Part shown: positions 1 through 7,280 of the stretch, piece by piece
Layout of the letters: each line of letters begins with the position of its first letter
Numbering within the stretch: position 1 is the first letter of the stretch
NCBI GenBank assembly: GCA_964423745.1
Contig: CAYRGG010000072.1
Coordinates: 1 to 16,867, forward strand
Origin: CAYRGG01 sp964423745
GTDB taxonomy: Bacteria; Pseudomonadota; Gammaproteobacteria; Competibacterales; Competibacteraceae
Length of the DNA: 16,867 nucleotides
Direction: 5' to 3'
Notes under the pieces: generated by a model
Seen by the model: the letters and a program-made list of their open reading frames with translations, nothing else
Database searches by the model: none
What the model was told of the DNA's origin: nothing
Translations under genes and position numbers: made by a program

Positions 1-569
1 ACATTGATCTCGTAAGCGGCTAAACTTTGGTGCAAAAACAGCATACGTTGCCGGGCATCCTCGGCATAGCGGCTGTTGGGAAAACGCTGTAGTAATTCAG
101 CGAAGTCATTAAGGGCTTGCTGGGTTACTTCGGTATCCGTTTTAGTAGGGCTATCGGGTAATACCCGGTTAACCAAACTTTCACCACGGCGATTATAGTT
201 CACTAATCCTTTGAGGTAGTAGGCGTAATCTACAAAGGGGTTGCGAGGATAGGTTCTAATAAAGCGGTCCGCAGCGGCAATGGCAGCTTCTGGTTGGGTG
301 TCTTTGTAATAGGCATAGATCAATTCCAATTGCGCTTGTTGCGCATAACGACCGAAAGGATAACGGGTTTGCAACTTTTCCAAATAATCGATAGCCGTTT
401 GGTAATTACCGCTGCGGGTGGCTTCTTTGGCTTCCGTATAGAGTCGATTGGCTGACCAATCCTCGGTTTCGTCAATTTGATCCGGCAAAATGCCACAACC
501 ATTTAGTAGCCCGAAGACACATAAAGCACTAACTATTAATAATGATCTTAAAAAATAACTTTTTCCCAT
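1..569 (-). CDS. bamD: Outer membrane protein assembly factor BamD, 5' part (runs off window)
   Basis: BamD is the essential lipoprotein of the BAM complex that inserts beta-barrel proteins into the outer membrane; it sits on the periplasmic face of that membrane. The minus strand from ATG at 569-567 is open for 189 codons to the window edge. The product starts MGKSYFLRS, followed by a hydrophobic signal segment and a lipobox LLNGC, so Cys24 would be the lipidated residue. After that come TPR-type helices with typical BamD stretches: LYTEAKEAT, YLEKLQTRYPFGRYAQQAQLE, AADRFIRTYPRNP, VDYAYYLKGL and FAELLQRFPNSRYAEDARQRM. The C-terminal part lies beyond position 1. An out-of-frame ATG 8 bases upstream is not the start. 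The gene diverges from rluD across a 58-bp spacer, as yfiO does in E. coli. The family call is secure; only the exact start is less certain, because no strong ribosome-binding site is visible. Confidence 0.93.
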   Translation of the reverse strand, partial: MGKSYFLRSLLIVSALCVFGLLNGCGILPDQIDETEDWSANRLYTEAKEATRSGNYQTAIDYLEKLQTRYPFGRYAQQAQLELIYAYYKDTQPEAAIAAADRFIRTYPRNPFVDYAYYLKGLVNYNRRGESLVNRVLPDSPTKTDTEVTQQALNDFAELLQRFPNSRYAEDARQRMLFLHQSLAAYEIN

Positions 570-578
570 GACGCCATC

Positions 579-607
579 TTTACCCGTGAAACAACCTTCA
601 GTATAGC
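579..607 (+). promoter_or_regulatory. Candidate overlapping divergent promoters for bamD and rluD
   Basis: In the 58-bp spacer, TTTACC (579-584) and TATAGC (602-607) are 17 bp apart, each matching the sigma-70 hexamers at 4 of 6 positions, and would drive rluD. On the opposite strand, TATACT (605-600) matches the -10 hexamer at 5 of 6 and could serve bamD, but its -35 is poor. The two -10 boxes overlap. This is inferred from hexamer matching only. Confidence 0.3.
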
Positions 608-627
608 GTGTAGACATTGCCCGAGCT

Positions 628-1578
628 ATGACTAACTGCGAATCTATTGATTGCTTTATTCCGCCCCACTATGCGGGTATGCGTTTGGATCAGGCGCTCG
701 CTTTGCTGTGGCCTGCTTATTCTCGAAGTCGTGTTAAAGATTGGATTAAAGCCGGTTATATTCAAATGGATGGCCACGCCGCGCGGCCCCGTGACGCTGT
801 GTTAGGTGGCGAAAGAATCCAGGCCCAGTTACCCCAAGTACAATCCGTCGATGCTGAACCACAACGGTTGTCTTTAACCATTTGTTATCAAGACGCACAC
901 CTTATCGTTATCGACAAACCGGCAGGCTTAGTGGTTCATCCAGCTGCCGGTAATCCCGATGGCACCCTGCTCAATGGCTTGTTGCATTATGCGCCAGAAC
1001 TGGCTGGTTTACCTAGGGCGGGTCTCATTCATCGGCTTGATAAAGATACCTCGGGCCTGTTAGTGGTGGCGCGTACCTTACATGCTCACCGATCTCTAGT
1101 TGCACAACTCAAGGAGCGCACGGTGGAGCGGGAATATCAGGCGGTGGTTACCGGTGTTATGACAGGAGGTGGTTCTGTCAATGCACCCCTTGGCCGCCAT
1201 CCGGTGGATCGAAAACGTATGGCTGTGGTCACGGCGGGCAAACCCGCATTAACACATTATCGGGTTAAAGAGCGTTTTGCCTATCATACCCATATCCAAG
1301 TTCGTTTAGAAACCGGGCGTACCCATCAAATTCGCGTACATATGGCGCATATTCGCTATCCTATAGTGGGAGATCCGGTGTACGGAGGCCGTTCCCGTCA
1401 CCTCAACCATTTACTGCATCGTTGTCGCGAAGCCCTCAGTCAGTTTCCGCGTCAGGCCCTCCATGCTGTGCGTCTTTCCGTGCAGCATCCAGAGACAGGG
1501 GAACCCATGGAATGGCATAGCCCTGTGCCTGCTGATATGAGCGAGCTTCTTACGCTTCTTCGGACCAACCATGAGTAA
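628..1578 (+). CDS. rluD: 23S rRNA pseudouridine synthase RluD
   Basis: RluD converts uridines 1911, 1915 and 1917 in helix 69 of 23S rRNA to pseudouridine and helps late 50S assembly. The 316-residue product has an N-terminal S4 RNA-binding domain (about residues 17-75, with MRLDQALALLWPAYSRSRVK and the GxIxxxG-like turn). A catalytic RsuA/RluA domain follows. Its signature HRLDKDTSGLLVVA at 135-148 contains the catalytic Asp138, equivalent to E. coli Asp139. Further family blocks are IDKPAGLVVHPAAGN, ETGRTHQIRVHMAHI and GDPVYGG. Length and both domains are normal for RluD. Its last 8 bases overlap the start of pgeF, so the two genes are probably co-transcribed and translationally coupled. 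RluC is less likely, given the bamD and pgeF neighbours. Confidence 0.93.
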   Translation: MTNCESIDCFIPPHYAGMRLDQALALLWPAYSRSRVKDWIKAGYIQMDGHAARPRDAVLGGERIQAQLPQVQSVDAEPQRLSLTICYQDAHLIVIDKPAGLVVHPAAGNPDGTLLNGLLHYAPELAGLPRAGLIHRLDKDTSGLLVVARTLHAHRSLVAQLKERTVEREYQAVVTGVMTGGGSVNAPLGRHPVDRKRMAVVTAGKPALTHYRVKERFAYHTHIQVRLETGRTHQIRVHMAHIRYPIVGDPVYGGRSRHLNHLLHRCREALSQFPRQALHAVRLSVQHPETGEPMEWHSPVPADMSELLTLLRTNHE

Positions 1579-2329
1579 AGCAAATGTCTCGTCTCTCCCA
1601 TTAATTTACCCTGACTGGCCAGCCGCTTCACAGGTTCGCGCTGTTTCCACAACACGTCTAGGTGGAGTTAGTCAAAAACCTTTTAATAGCTTTAATCTGG
1701 GAGATCATGTGGGCGACCACGCGCTTCATGTGGGTCGCAACCGGCAGCGGCTGGAGCATGGACTAGGGTTATCCAATGGCATTTTTTGGTTGCGTCAGGT
1801 ACACAGCACACGGGCGGTATTCGCAGAAGAAACCCAGGCGCCGGTGGACGCAGATGCCGTTTATACTTTTAAATCCGGGTTTGTCTGTGCCGTCCAAACC
1901 GCTGATTGTTTACCCATACTGCTCTGCGACCGTGCTGGTACTTGGGTGGCTGCAGTTCATGCGGGTTGGCGGGGTCTCGCGGCAGGCATTGTGACCACTA
2001 CCCTTATGGCTATCAATCGAGCGCCGAGTCAAATCCTGGCTTGGCTAGGGCCTGCCATTGGACCACATCGTTTCGAAGTGGGTGAGGAGGTGCGCACAGC
2101 TTTTGTTAAGCAAGATCGCAACACCATTAATTGTTTTCGTCCAACCCCCAGGGGTCGTTGGTGGGCGGATATCTATGCTCTTGCCCGTTGTCAACTTCAT
2201 GCCCGGGGAGTGAATGCCGTGTATGGCGGAACCTTCTGTACCTTCACAGACCAAAGGCGGTTTTTTTCCCACCGCCGCGATGGTGGTAGGACGGGGCGTA
2301 TGGCGACGCTGATTTGGTTACAGGAATAG
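1571..2329 (+). CDS. pgeF: PgeF/YfiH family multicopper-oxidase-like (laccase domain) protein
   Basis: Members of the YfiH/DUF152 family are cytoplasmic metalloproteins. They have been described as polyphenol oxidases, as purine nucleoside phosphorylase/adenosine deaminase-like enzymes, and in E. coli (PgeF) as editing factors that prevent misincorporation into peptidoglycan. The 252-residue protein shows the whole family pattern: TTRLGGVS near residue 28, WLRQVHST with His78, VDADAVYT, VQTADCLPILLCD with Cys113, and AVHAGWRG with His130. It continues with GPAIGP and the C-terminal RRFFSHRRDGG followed by GRMATLIWL. His78, Cys113 and His130 are the expected metal-binding triad. The ATG overlaps the rluD stop by 8 bp, which supports this start and operon membership. 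The family is certain, but which of the reported activities applies here cannot be read from sequence. Confidence 0.9.
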   Translation: MSKANVSSLPLIYPDWPAASQVRAVSTTRLGGVSQKPFNSFNLGDHVGDHALHVGRNRQRLEHGLGLSNGIFWLRQVHSTRAVFAEETQAPVDADAVYTFKSGFVCAVQTADCLPILLCDRAGTWVAAVHAGWRGLAAGIVTTTLMAINRAPSQILAWLGPAIGPHRFEVGEEVRTAFVKQDRNTINCFRPTPRGRWWADIYALARCQLHARGVNAVYGGTFCTFTDQRRFFSHRRDGGRTGRMATLIWLQE

Positions 2330-2445
2330 GGCTGCCAAGCCTGTTGACATGGATAGCTTGACGGGTATCGAGGTTTTGATGATCACCCGAATAGGGGGTC
2401 TATATCACCGCGTTGCGTTGTGTCAGAGATCGCTAAAATCGGACT

Positions 2446-2475
2446 TTGTAAATTGCTTATAAGGAGTTGTATAGT
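2446..2475 (+). promoter_or_regulatory. Candidate sigma-70 promoter upstream of small ORF and DUF29 gene
   Basis: TTGTAA (2446-2451) and TATAGT (2470-2475) are separated by 18 bp, matching the consensus at 4 of 6 and 5 of 6. This lies in the 231-bp gap after pgeF, where no terminator hairpin was found. A second, weaker pair, TTGACA (2344-2349) with TATCGA (2366-2371), lies upstream. Inferred from hexamers only. Confidence 0.3.
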
Positions 2476-2477
2476 AG

Positions 2478-2555
2478 ATGTTTATTGCGTTGATAAAGCT
2501 GCTTTTTTCGCTAATGTTTTTCTCTCTAATGCACAGATCCCCTGAGACGGGATAA
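2478..2555 (+). CDS. Possible 25-residue hydrophobic small ORF ahead of the DUF29 gene
   Basis: ATG at 2478 opens a 25-codon frame ending at TAA 2553-2555, five bases before the DUF29 start codon. A Shine-Dalgarno-like AAGGAG (2461-2466) lies 11 bases upstream, slightly far. Residues 2-18 (FIALIKLLFSLMFFSLM) form one uninterrupted hydrophobic stretch, and the tail HRSPETG is polar. It could be a one-helix membrane peptide or a leader whose translation feeds the next gene. No family is recognised. An open frame this short can occur by chance, so it is listed with low confidence. Confidence 0.3.
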   Translation: MFIALIKLLFSLMFFSLMHRSPETG

Positions 2556-2560
2556 AAATC

Positions 2561-3028
2561 ATGACTACTCTCAGAAAACCAGACTCCATTTTGAACCTTC
2601 AAGATCTTTATGAGACTGACGTCTATACCTGGGCGCTACGCAATGCTGAACTGATTCGTCAGGGGCGATTTACAGAGGTCGATTTAGAGAATGTTGCTGA
2701 GGAAATTGAAAGCGTGGGGCGTAGTGAATATCGTGAGCTTGAGAGCCGCTTGGCAGTGCTATTAGCGCACTTGCTTAAGTGGCAGTATCAGCCAGAGCGG
2801 CGGGGTCGAAGCTGGGAATACACCATTGAAGAGCAACGCGATCAGGTGCATAAAATTCTAGGTCAAAATCCAGGCTTGAAGCCTAAATTAGATGAAATTT
2901 CTAAATATGCCTACCGCTCAGCTAGGCGGCAAGCCGCCAAAGAAACCGATAGAGAAAAAAAACAATTTCCTGAAAGCTGTCAGTATTCTTTACAAGATGT
3001 TTTAAATGACGGCTTCTGGCCAGCTTAG
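2561..3028 (+). CDS. DUF29 domain-containing protein
   Basis: This is a full-length (155-residue) member of the DUF29 family, small soluble proteins of unknown function that are common in cyanobacteria and scattered in proteobacteria. Recognised blocks in order: YETDVYTWALRNAELIRQGRF (about 17-37), DLENVAEEIESVGRSEYREL, then LESRLAVLLAHLLKWQYQPE (about 60-79), RGRSWEYTIEEQR, and the terminal FPESCQYSLQDVLNDGFWP. There is no signal peptide or membrane segment; it is predicted to be helical and highly charged. It lies between pgeF and clpB, which are neighbours in E. coli, so it is probably an insertion into a conserved neighbourhood. The ribosome-binding site is weak (GGGA about 9 bases upstream). 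Nothing in the sequence assigns a function. Confidence 0.85.
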   Translation: MTTLRKPDSILNLQDLYETDVYTWALRNAELIRQGRFTEVDLENVAEEIESVGRSEYRELESRLAVLLAHLLKWQYQPERRGRSWEYTIEEQRDQVHKILGQNPGLKPKLDEISKYAYRSARRQAAKETDREKKQFPESCQYSLQDVLNDGFWPA

Positions 3029-3108
3029 GATTGTTTTAAGAATCGCTTTATTCACAATAATCACCTGCGCGGTCACGTACCCACTGGCGCAGTGCTGCAT
3101 CCATTAAG

Positions 3109-3209
3109 CTATGTCTGTCGTTGGGATTTTTTTAGTAAACTGCCCTATAAATTTCCTTTTAGGTTTTTATAAATCACTTTCAAATTTAGAATGTTCTAAA
3201 CAGACATAG
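3109..3209. repeat. Long-range inverted repeat upstream of clpB
   Basis: CTATGTCTGT (3109-3118) is repeated exactly as its reverse complement ACAGACATAG (3200-3209), giving 10-bp arms separated by 81 bp. The right arm abuts the short dyad at 3185-3200. In transcripts from upstream the arms could pair and enclose the intervening sequence. The 272-bp gap between the DUF29 gene and clpB otherwise holds only the dyad and the candidate heat-shock promoter. Confidence 0.4.
3185..3200. promoter_or_regulatory. Short perfect dyad upstream of clpB, possible operator
   Basis: TTTAGAA (3185-3191) and TTCTAAA (3194-3200) are exact reverse complements around a 2-base centre. The position, about 100 bp before the clpB start and 36 bp before the candidate -35, suits a regulator site. 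It does not match CIRCE (TTAGCACTC-N9-GAGTGCTAA). The binding protein is unknown. Confidence 0.35.
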
Positions 3210-3235
3210 ACCGAAGGGTTATTTCTTATTAACAC

Positions 3236-3261
3236 CTTGAATTGCTGGAAACCACCTCTAT
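3236..3261 (+). promoter_or_regulatory. Candidate heat-shock (sigma-32-like) promoter of clpB
   Basis: CTTGAAT (3236-3242) matches the sigma-32 -35 element CTTGAAA at 6 of 7 positions. A C-rich CCTCTAT (3255-3261) follows after 12 bp but matches the CCCCATnT -10 only partly. clpB is a classic sigma-32 target in gammaproteobacteria, which makes this the likeliest heat-shock promoter in the gap. It is inferred from motif and gene identity. Confidence 0.4.
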
Positions 3262-3300
3262 GTAAAGGATAACGAGATTTTTTACGAGAGGAATGCTTCC

Positions 3301-5892
3301 ATGCGAATGGATAAACTAACCAGTAAATTTCAAATGGCCCTGGCCGATGCGCAAAGCTTGGCGGTGGGTCGCGACCATCAGTTTATTGAACCAGCCCATG
3401 TGTTGGTGGCGTTGTTGGACCAACAAGGGGGTACGGTGCGACCTTTATTGGCCCAGAGCGGCGTCAACGTCAATTTGCTGCGTTCGCAATTGGGGGAAGT
3501 CTTAGACAGAATGCCCCAAGTTCAAGGCGTCGGTGGTGATGTACAGATTTCCAACGGCTTAGGGCGGCTTTTGAATCTCACCGACAAGCTAGCTCAGCAG
3601 CGTAAAGACGCCTATATCTCCTCAGAGCTTTTCGTATTAGCGGCCCTGGAAGATAAGGGTGAGCTGGGTAATTTGTTGAGCAAAGCGGGCGCCACTAAAG
3701 AGAGCATCGAAAAATCCATCGAGACCATGCGTGGTGGGCAGCGGGTGGATGATCCCAATGCGGAAGAACAACGCCAGGCTCTTGAGAAATACACCATCGA
3801 TCTCACCGAGCGGGCGGAGCAGGGTAAGCTCGACCCGGTTATCGGCCGTGATGACGAGATACGGCGCACCATTCAAGTGCTGCAGCGGCGCACCAAAAAC
3901 AATCCGGTGCTCATCGGCGAAGCTGGCGTGGGTAAAACAGCCATTGTGGAAGGTTTGGCCCAGCGTATCGTCAATGGCGAAGTGCCGGAAGGGCTCAAAG
4001 AAAAGCGCTTATTGTCCTTGGATATGGGTGCTTTGATCGCTGGGTCCAAATTCCGCGGTGAATTTGAAGAGCGTCTCAAGGCGGTGCTGAATGATTTGGC
4101 TAAACAAGAGGGGCAAATTATTCTGTTTATGGACGAACTGCACACCATGGTGGGGGCGGGTAAAGCCGAAGGCGCCATGGATGCGGGCAACATGTTAAAA
4201 CCGGCTCTCGCCCGGGGTGAGTTACATTGTATCGGTGCGACCACTTTAGACGAATACCGCCGTTATGTGGAAAAAGATGCCGCCCTGGAGCGGCGTTTCC
4301 AAAAAATTTTGGTGGATGAGCCCGACGTGGAAGATACCATCGCGATTCTTCGTGGGCTCAAGCAGCGTTATGAGGTCCATCATGGGGTGGATATTACCGA
4401 CCCCGCCATTGTGGCGGCCACGACGTTATCCCATCGCTACATTACGGATCGCCAGTTACCCGATAAAGCCATCGACTTGGTAGACGAAGCCGCCAGTCGT
4501 ATCCGTATGGAAATTGACTCTAAACCGGAGGCGATGGATCGTCTAGAACGGCGTTTGGTACAGCTCAAAATTGAGCGGGAAGCGGTGAAAAAGGAAACCG
4601 ACGAAGCGTCTTTGAAGCGGTTGGAAAACTTGCAACAGGAAATCGACAAGCTTGAACGGGAATATGCGGATCTGGAAGAAATTTGGAAAGGCGAAAAACT
4701 CTCCCTTGAGGGTGCCGCCCATGTGAAAGAGGAATTGGAGCGGGCTCGTTTGGAGTTGGAAACCGCTCGTCGTGCTGGTGATCTAGCACGCATGTCGGAG
4801 TTGCAATACGGTCGTATTCCCGCCCTAGAGAAACAGCTTGCTCAAGCGGCTCAGGCCGAGAAGACGGATTTTCGTCTGCTGCGTAACAAAGTCACCGACG
4901 AAGAAATCGCCGAGGTAGTATCCAAGTGGACCGGTATTCCCGTGTCCAAGATGCTAGAAGGCGAGCGAGATAAACTGTTACGCATGGAAGAGATGATTCA
5001 TCGTCGGGTCGTTGGTCAAGACGAAGCCATCGAAGCGGTCAGCAACGCCATTCGCCGCGCTCGGGCAGGGTTGTCCGATCCTAACCAACCCAGCGGTTCG
5101 TTTTTGTTTTTGGGACCTACCGGTGTCGGTAAAACTGAGCTTTGTAAAGCGCTGGCGGAATTCTTGTTTGATACCCAAGAGGCCATGGTGCGTATCGATA
5201 TGTCCGAGTTTATGGAGAAGCATTCCGTGGCCCGGCTCATCGGGGCGCCGCCGGGTTATGTGGGCTATGAGGAAGGTGGCTATCTCACCGAGGCAGTACG
5301 CCGTAAACCTTACTCGGTGATACTTCTGGACGAAGTGGAAAAGGCGCACCCCGATGTTTTCAACGTGTTGCTGCAGGTATTAGACGATGGTCGGCTTACC
5401 GACGGTCATGGCCGCACGGTGGATTTCCGCAACGCGGTTATCGTGATGACCTCCAATTTAGGCTCTCAGGTGATTCAGGAATTGGCAGGGGAAGAAAATT
5501 ACGACCAGATGAAAACCGCTGTCATGGAAATTGTCGGCAGTCATTTTCGTCCCGAGTTTATCAACCGGGTCGATGAGGTGGTGGTGTTTCATCCTTTGGG
5601 TCGCGAACAGATCCGTGCCATTACCCAAATCCAAGTGGATTACCTGCGGCGCCGGTTGGCGGAACGGGATATGAGTTTGGTAGTCAGCGATGCTGCCTTA
5701 GATCGATTAGGGCAGGCAGGCTTTGATCCAGTTTACGGGGCGCGTCCCCTCAAACGGGCTATCCAACAGCAACTGGAAAACCCACTGGCGCAACAGATTT
5801 TAAGTGGTAAGTTCAGCGCCGGTGATACGGTTGAGGTGGAGGTTGACGGCGCACACTTTACATTCCATCAGGGACAGCCAGTAGCCGCCTAA
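3301..5892 (+). CDS. clpB: ATP-dependent protein disaggregase ClpB
   Basis: ClpB is the Hsp100 AAA+ hexamer that, with DnaK/DnaJ/GrpE, extracts polypeptides from aggregates in the cytoplasm by threading them through its pore. The 863-residue product has the full architecture. The N domain is about 1-145. The first AAA module has Walker A GEAGVGKT (206-213, Lys212), Walker B Glu279 and arginine fingers Arg331/Arg332. The coiled-coil middle domain is about 405-525. The second AAA module has Walker A GPTGVGKT (605-612, Lys611), Walker B Glu678 and the pore loop GYVGYEEGG. The first pore loop reads KFRG, with Phe251 where E. coli has Tyr251, a conservative aromatic change. The start is MRMDKLTSKF, preceded by AGAGG (3287-3291) at good spacing; an ATG at 3293 is out of frame. 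The Met149-equivalent internal start used to make ClpB-95 in E. coli was not specifically identified. Confidence 0.97.
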   Translation: MRMDKLTSKFQMALADAQSLAVGRDHQFIEPAHVLVALLDQQGGTVRPLLAQSGVNVNLLRSQLGEVLDRMPQVQGVGGDVQISNGLGRLLNLTDKLAQQRKDAYISSELFVLAALEDKGELGNLLSKAGATKESIEKSIETMRGGQRVDDPNAEEQRQALEKYTIDLTERAEQGKLDPVIGRDDEIRRTIQVLQRRTKNNPVLIGEAGVGKTAIVEGLAQRIVNGEVPEGLKEKRLLSLDMGALIAGSKFRGEFEERLKAVLNDLAKQEGQIILFMDELHTMVGAGKAEGAMDAGNMLKPALARGELHCIGATTLDEYRRYVEKDAALERRFQKILVDEPDVEDTIAILRGLKQRYEVHHGVDITDPAIVAATTLSHRYITDRQLPDKAIDLVDEAASRIRMEIDSKPEAMDRLERRLVQLKIEREAVKKETDEASLKRLENLQQEIDKLEREYADLEEIWKGEKLSLEGAAHVKEELERARLELETARRAGDLARMSELQYGRIPALEKQLAQAAQAEKTDFRLLRNKVTDEEIAEVVSKWTGIPVSKMLEGERDKLLRMEEMIHRRVVGQDEAIEAVSNAIRRARAGLSDPNQPSGSFLFLGPTGVGKTELCKALAEFLFDTQEAMVRIDMSEFMEKHSVARLIGAPPGYVGYEEGGYLTEAVRRKPYSVILLDEVEKAHPDVFNVLLQVLDDGRLTDGHGRTVDFRNAVIVMTSNLGSQVIQELAGEENYDQMKTAVMEIVGSHFRPEFINRVDEVVVFHPLGREQIRAITQIQVDYLRRRLAERDMSLVVSDAALDRLGQAGFDPVYGARPLKRAIQQQLENPLAQQILSGKFSAGDTVEVEVDGAHFTFHQGQPVAA

Positions 5893-5920
5893 AAAATAGC
5901 AGTGTTTGCCACATCAGTTA

Positions 5921-5944
5921 AACCCCGCCTAGGCGGGGTTTTTT
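5921..5944 (+). terminator. Intrinsic terminator after clpB
   Basis: A perfect 20-bp palindrome (5921-5940; left arm AACCCCGCC, right arm GGCGGGGTT) is followed by TTTT. It begins 28 bases after the clpB stop. The very G+C-rich stem and the T run (six T in total, counting the last two of the stem) make this a strong rho-independent terminator. Confidence 0.88.
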
Positions 5945-6166
5945 AAGAAACATTAACGGTAGCTTAGTAAAGTCGCGTATTATTAGGTTGTGATAATATT
6001 TTTCTTGCAATAATTTATTGATAATGTTGTCTGCAAACGGTTTAGTGGGATTAGAAGATGTTTTCACTAACGGATTCTCACATCAATTAACAGTTACTAG
6101 CTAGCTTATATCAACTTATTTTTTTAACGTAACCAACCTATAGTATAGTTATGAGGTATTCATCAC

Positions 6167-7069
6167 GTGAAAAGGAAGATTCGTAAAGCAGTCTTTCCCG
6201 TCGCTGGTTTGGGCACACGCTTTTTGCCTGCTACAAAAGCCAGTCCTAAAGAAATGCTCCCCATTGTCGATAAACCCTTAATTCAATACGCTGTAGAAGA
6301 AGCTGTAGCAGCGGGTGTCGACACCCTCATTTTTATTATTGGACGTACTAAAAACGCTATTGCTGATCATTTTGATAAAGCCTACGAATTAGAGGCGGAG
6401 TTAGAAGCCCGGAAAAAAACTGCCCTACTAGAGGTCGTGCAGGGCATTGTTCCATCCCACGTAGAATGTGTTTATATTCGTCAAGCAGAGGCGTTAGGGT
6501 TAGGCCATGCGGTGCTGTGTGCCAAATCGGTAGTGGGTGAGGAAGCCTTTTCCGTACTCCTGGCTGACGATTTGATCGATGCGCCTAAAGGGGGAGCGCT
6601 AGCGCAAATGGTTGCTCACTTTCACCGTTATCAGTGCTCTATGGTAGGTGTGGAAAAAGTACCAGAAACAGAGACCTATAATTACGGTATCGTGCATCCC
6701 CTGCCGTTTGCCAATCATTTGAGCAACGTAGACGGTATCGTTGAGAAGCCCAAGCCCGAGGATGCGCCATCCAATCTTGCTGTGGTAGGCCGTTACATAT
6801 TAACACCGCGCATCTTTGAGCTTTTAGAGAAAACCTCCCGCGGCACCGGTAACGAAATTCAGCTTACTGACGCTATTGCAGCTCTGCTGAAGGAAGAGCA
6901 GGTTCTGGCCTATGAGTTTGACGGACAGCGCTATGATTGTGGCAGTAAACTGGGTTACTTGAAGGCCACCATTGAATATGGCTTACAGCATCACGAGTTG
7001 GGGGATGAATTTCGCCACTATTTGCAGTCCCTTACAGACCGCTTTGCTGAAGCTCATATTGTAAATTAA
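6167..7069 (+). CDS. galU: UTP--glucose-1-phosphate uridylyltransferase GalU
   Basis: GalU makes UDP-glucose from UTP and glucose-1-phosphate in the cytoplasm, feeding polysaccharide, LPS and galactose pathways. The 300-residue protein shows the nucleotidyltransferase signature early: KAVFPVAGLGTRFLPATKAS, PKEMLPIVDKPLIQYAVEEA. It continues with the GalU-specific blocks RQAEALGLGHAVLCA, VLLADDLID, GIVEKPKPEDAPSNLAVVGRYILTP, GTGNEIQLTDAI and YDCGSKLGYLKATIEYG. Length is normal. The start is GTG, supported by GAGG (6153-6156) 10 bases upstream and by homology beginning at once; the ATG at 6151 is out of frame. The gene is bounded by terminators on both sides, so it is probably monocistronic. 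TATAGT hexamers at 6139 and 6144 are candidate -10 boxes, but no good -35 was found. Confidence 0.95.
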   Translation: MKRKIRKAVFPVAGLGTRFLPATKASPKEMLPIVDKPLIQYAVEEAVAAGVDTLIFIIGRTKNAIADHFDKAYELEAELEARKKTALLEVVQGIVPSHVECVYIRQAEALGLGHAVLCAKSVVGEEAFSVLLADDLIDAPKGGALAQMVAHFHRYQCSMVGVEKVPETETYNYGIVHPLPFANHLSNVDGIVEKPKPEDAPSNLAVVGRYILTPRIFELLEKTSRGTGNEIQLTDAIAALLKEEQVLAYEFDGQRYDCGSKLGYLKATIEYGLQHHELGDEFRHYLQSLTDRFAEAHIVN

Positions 7070-7087
7070 ATTGTTATTATATTGATC

Positions 7088-7116
7088 ACGCCCTGGTGCA
7101 AAAGGCAGGGCGTTTA
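7088..7116 (+). terminator. Probable intrinsic terminator after galU
   Basis: ACGCCCTG (7088-7095) and CAGGGCGT (7106-7113) form a perfect 8-bp stem around a 10-base loop, 18 bases after the galU stop. The following T run is short (TTTAAATA), so termination may be partial. Confidence 0.65.
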
Positions 7117-7280
7117 AATACTACGTGCCACCGCTAACTTTTCATGTTCAACGGTTTTTCAGATTATCCTACCTGCTCTCACTTTATACTGATGCGATGA
7201 ACAACCTGGGGTCAGTGGTAGATAACCCATCATTATGGCTTCCAATATAAATGACGGATCGCGCTGACGGAGAAACAACC

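Noticed and set aside
320..502. 60-residue minus-strand open frame
   Set aside because: It is an out-of-frame shadow of bamD, which reads through the same bases in another frame with full family similarity.
3185..3200. AGAATGTTCT resembles the eukaryotic heat-shock element nGAAnnTTCn ahead of a heat-shock gene
   Set aside because: Bacteria lack HSF; the resemblance follows from any dyad with GAA arms. Only the dyad itself is kept.
3612..5349. Several 70-125 residue frames on both strands inside clpB
   Set aside because: All are antisense or out-of-frame shadows of the clpB coding sequence, arginine/serine-rich and without start signals or recognisable domains.
6042..6073. TTAGTG/CACTAA inverted arms upstream of galU
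   Set aside because: The 6-bp arms with an 17-base gap are expected by chance in a 275-bp A+T-rich spacer.
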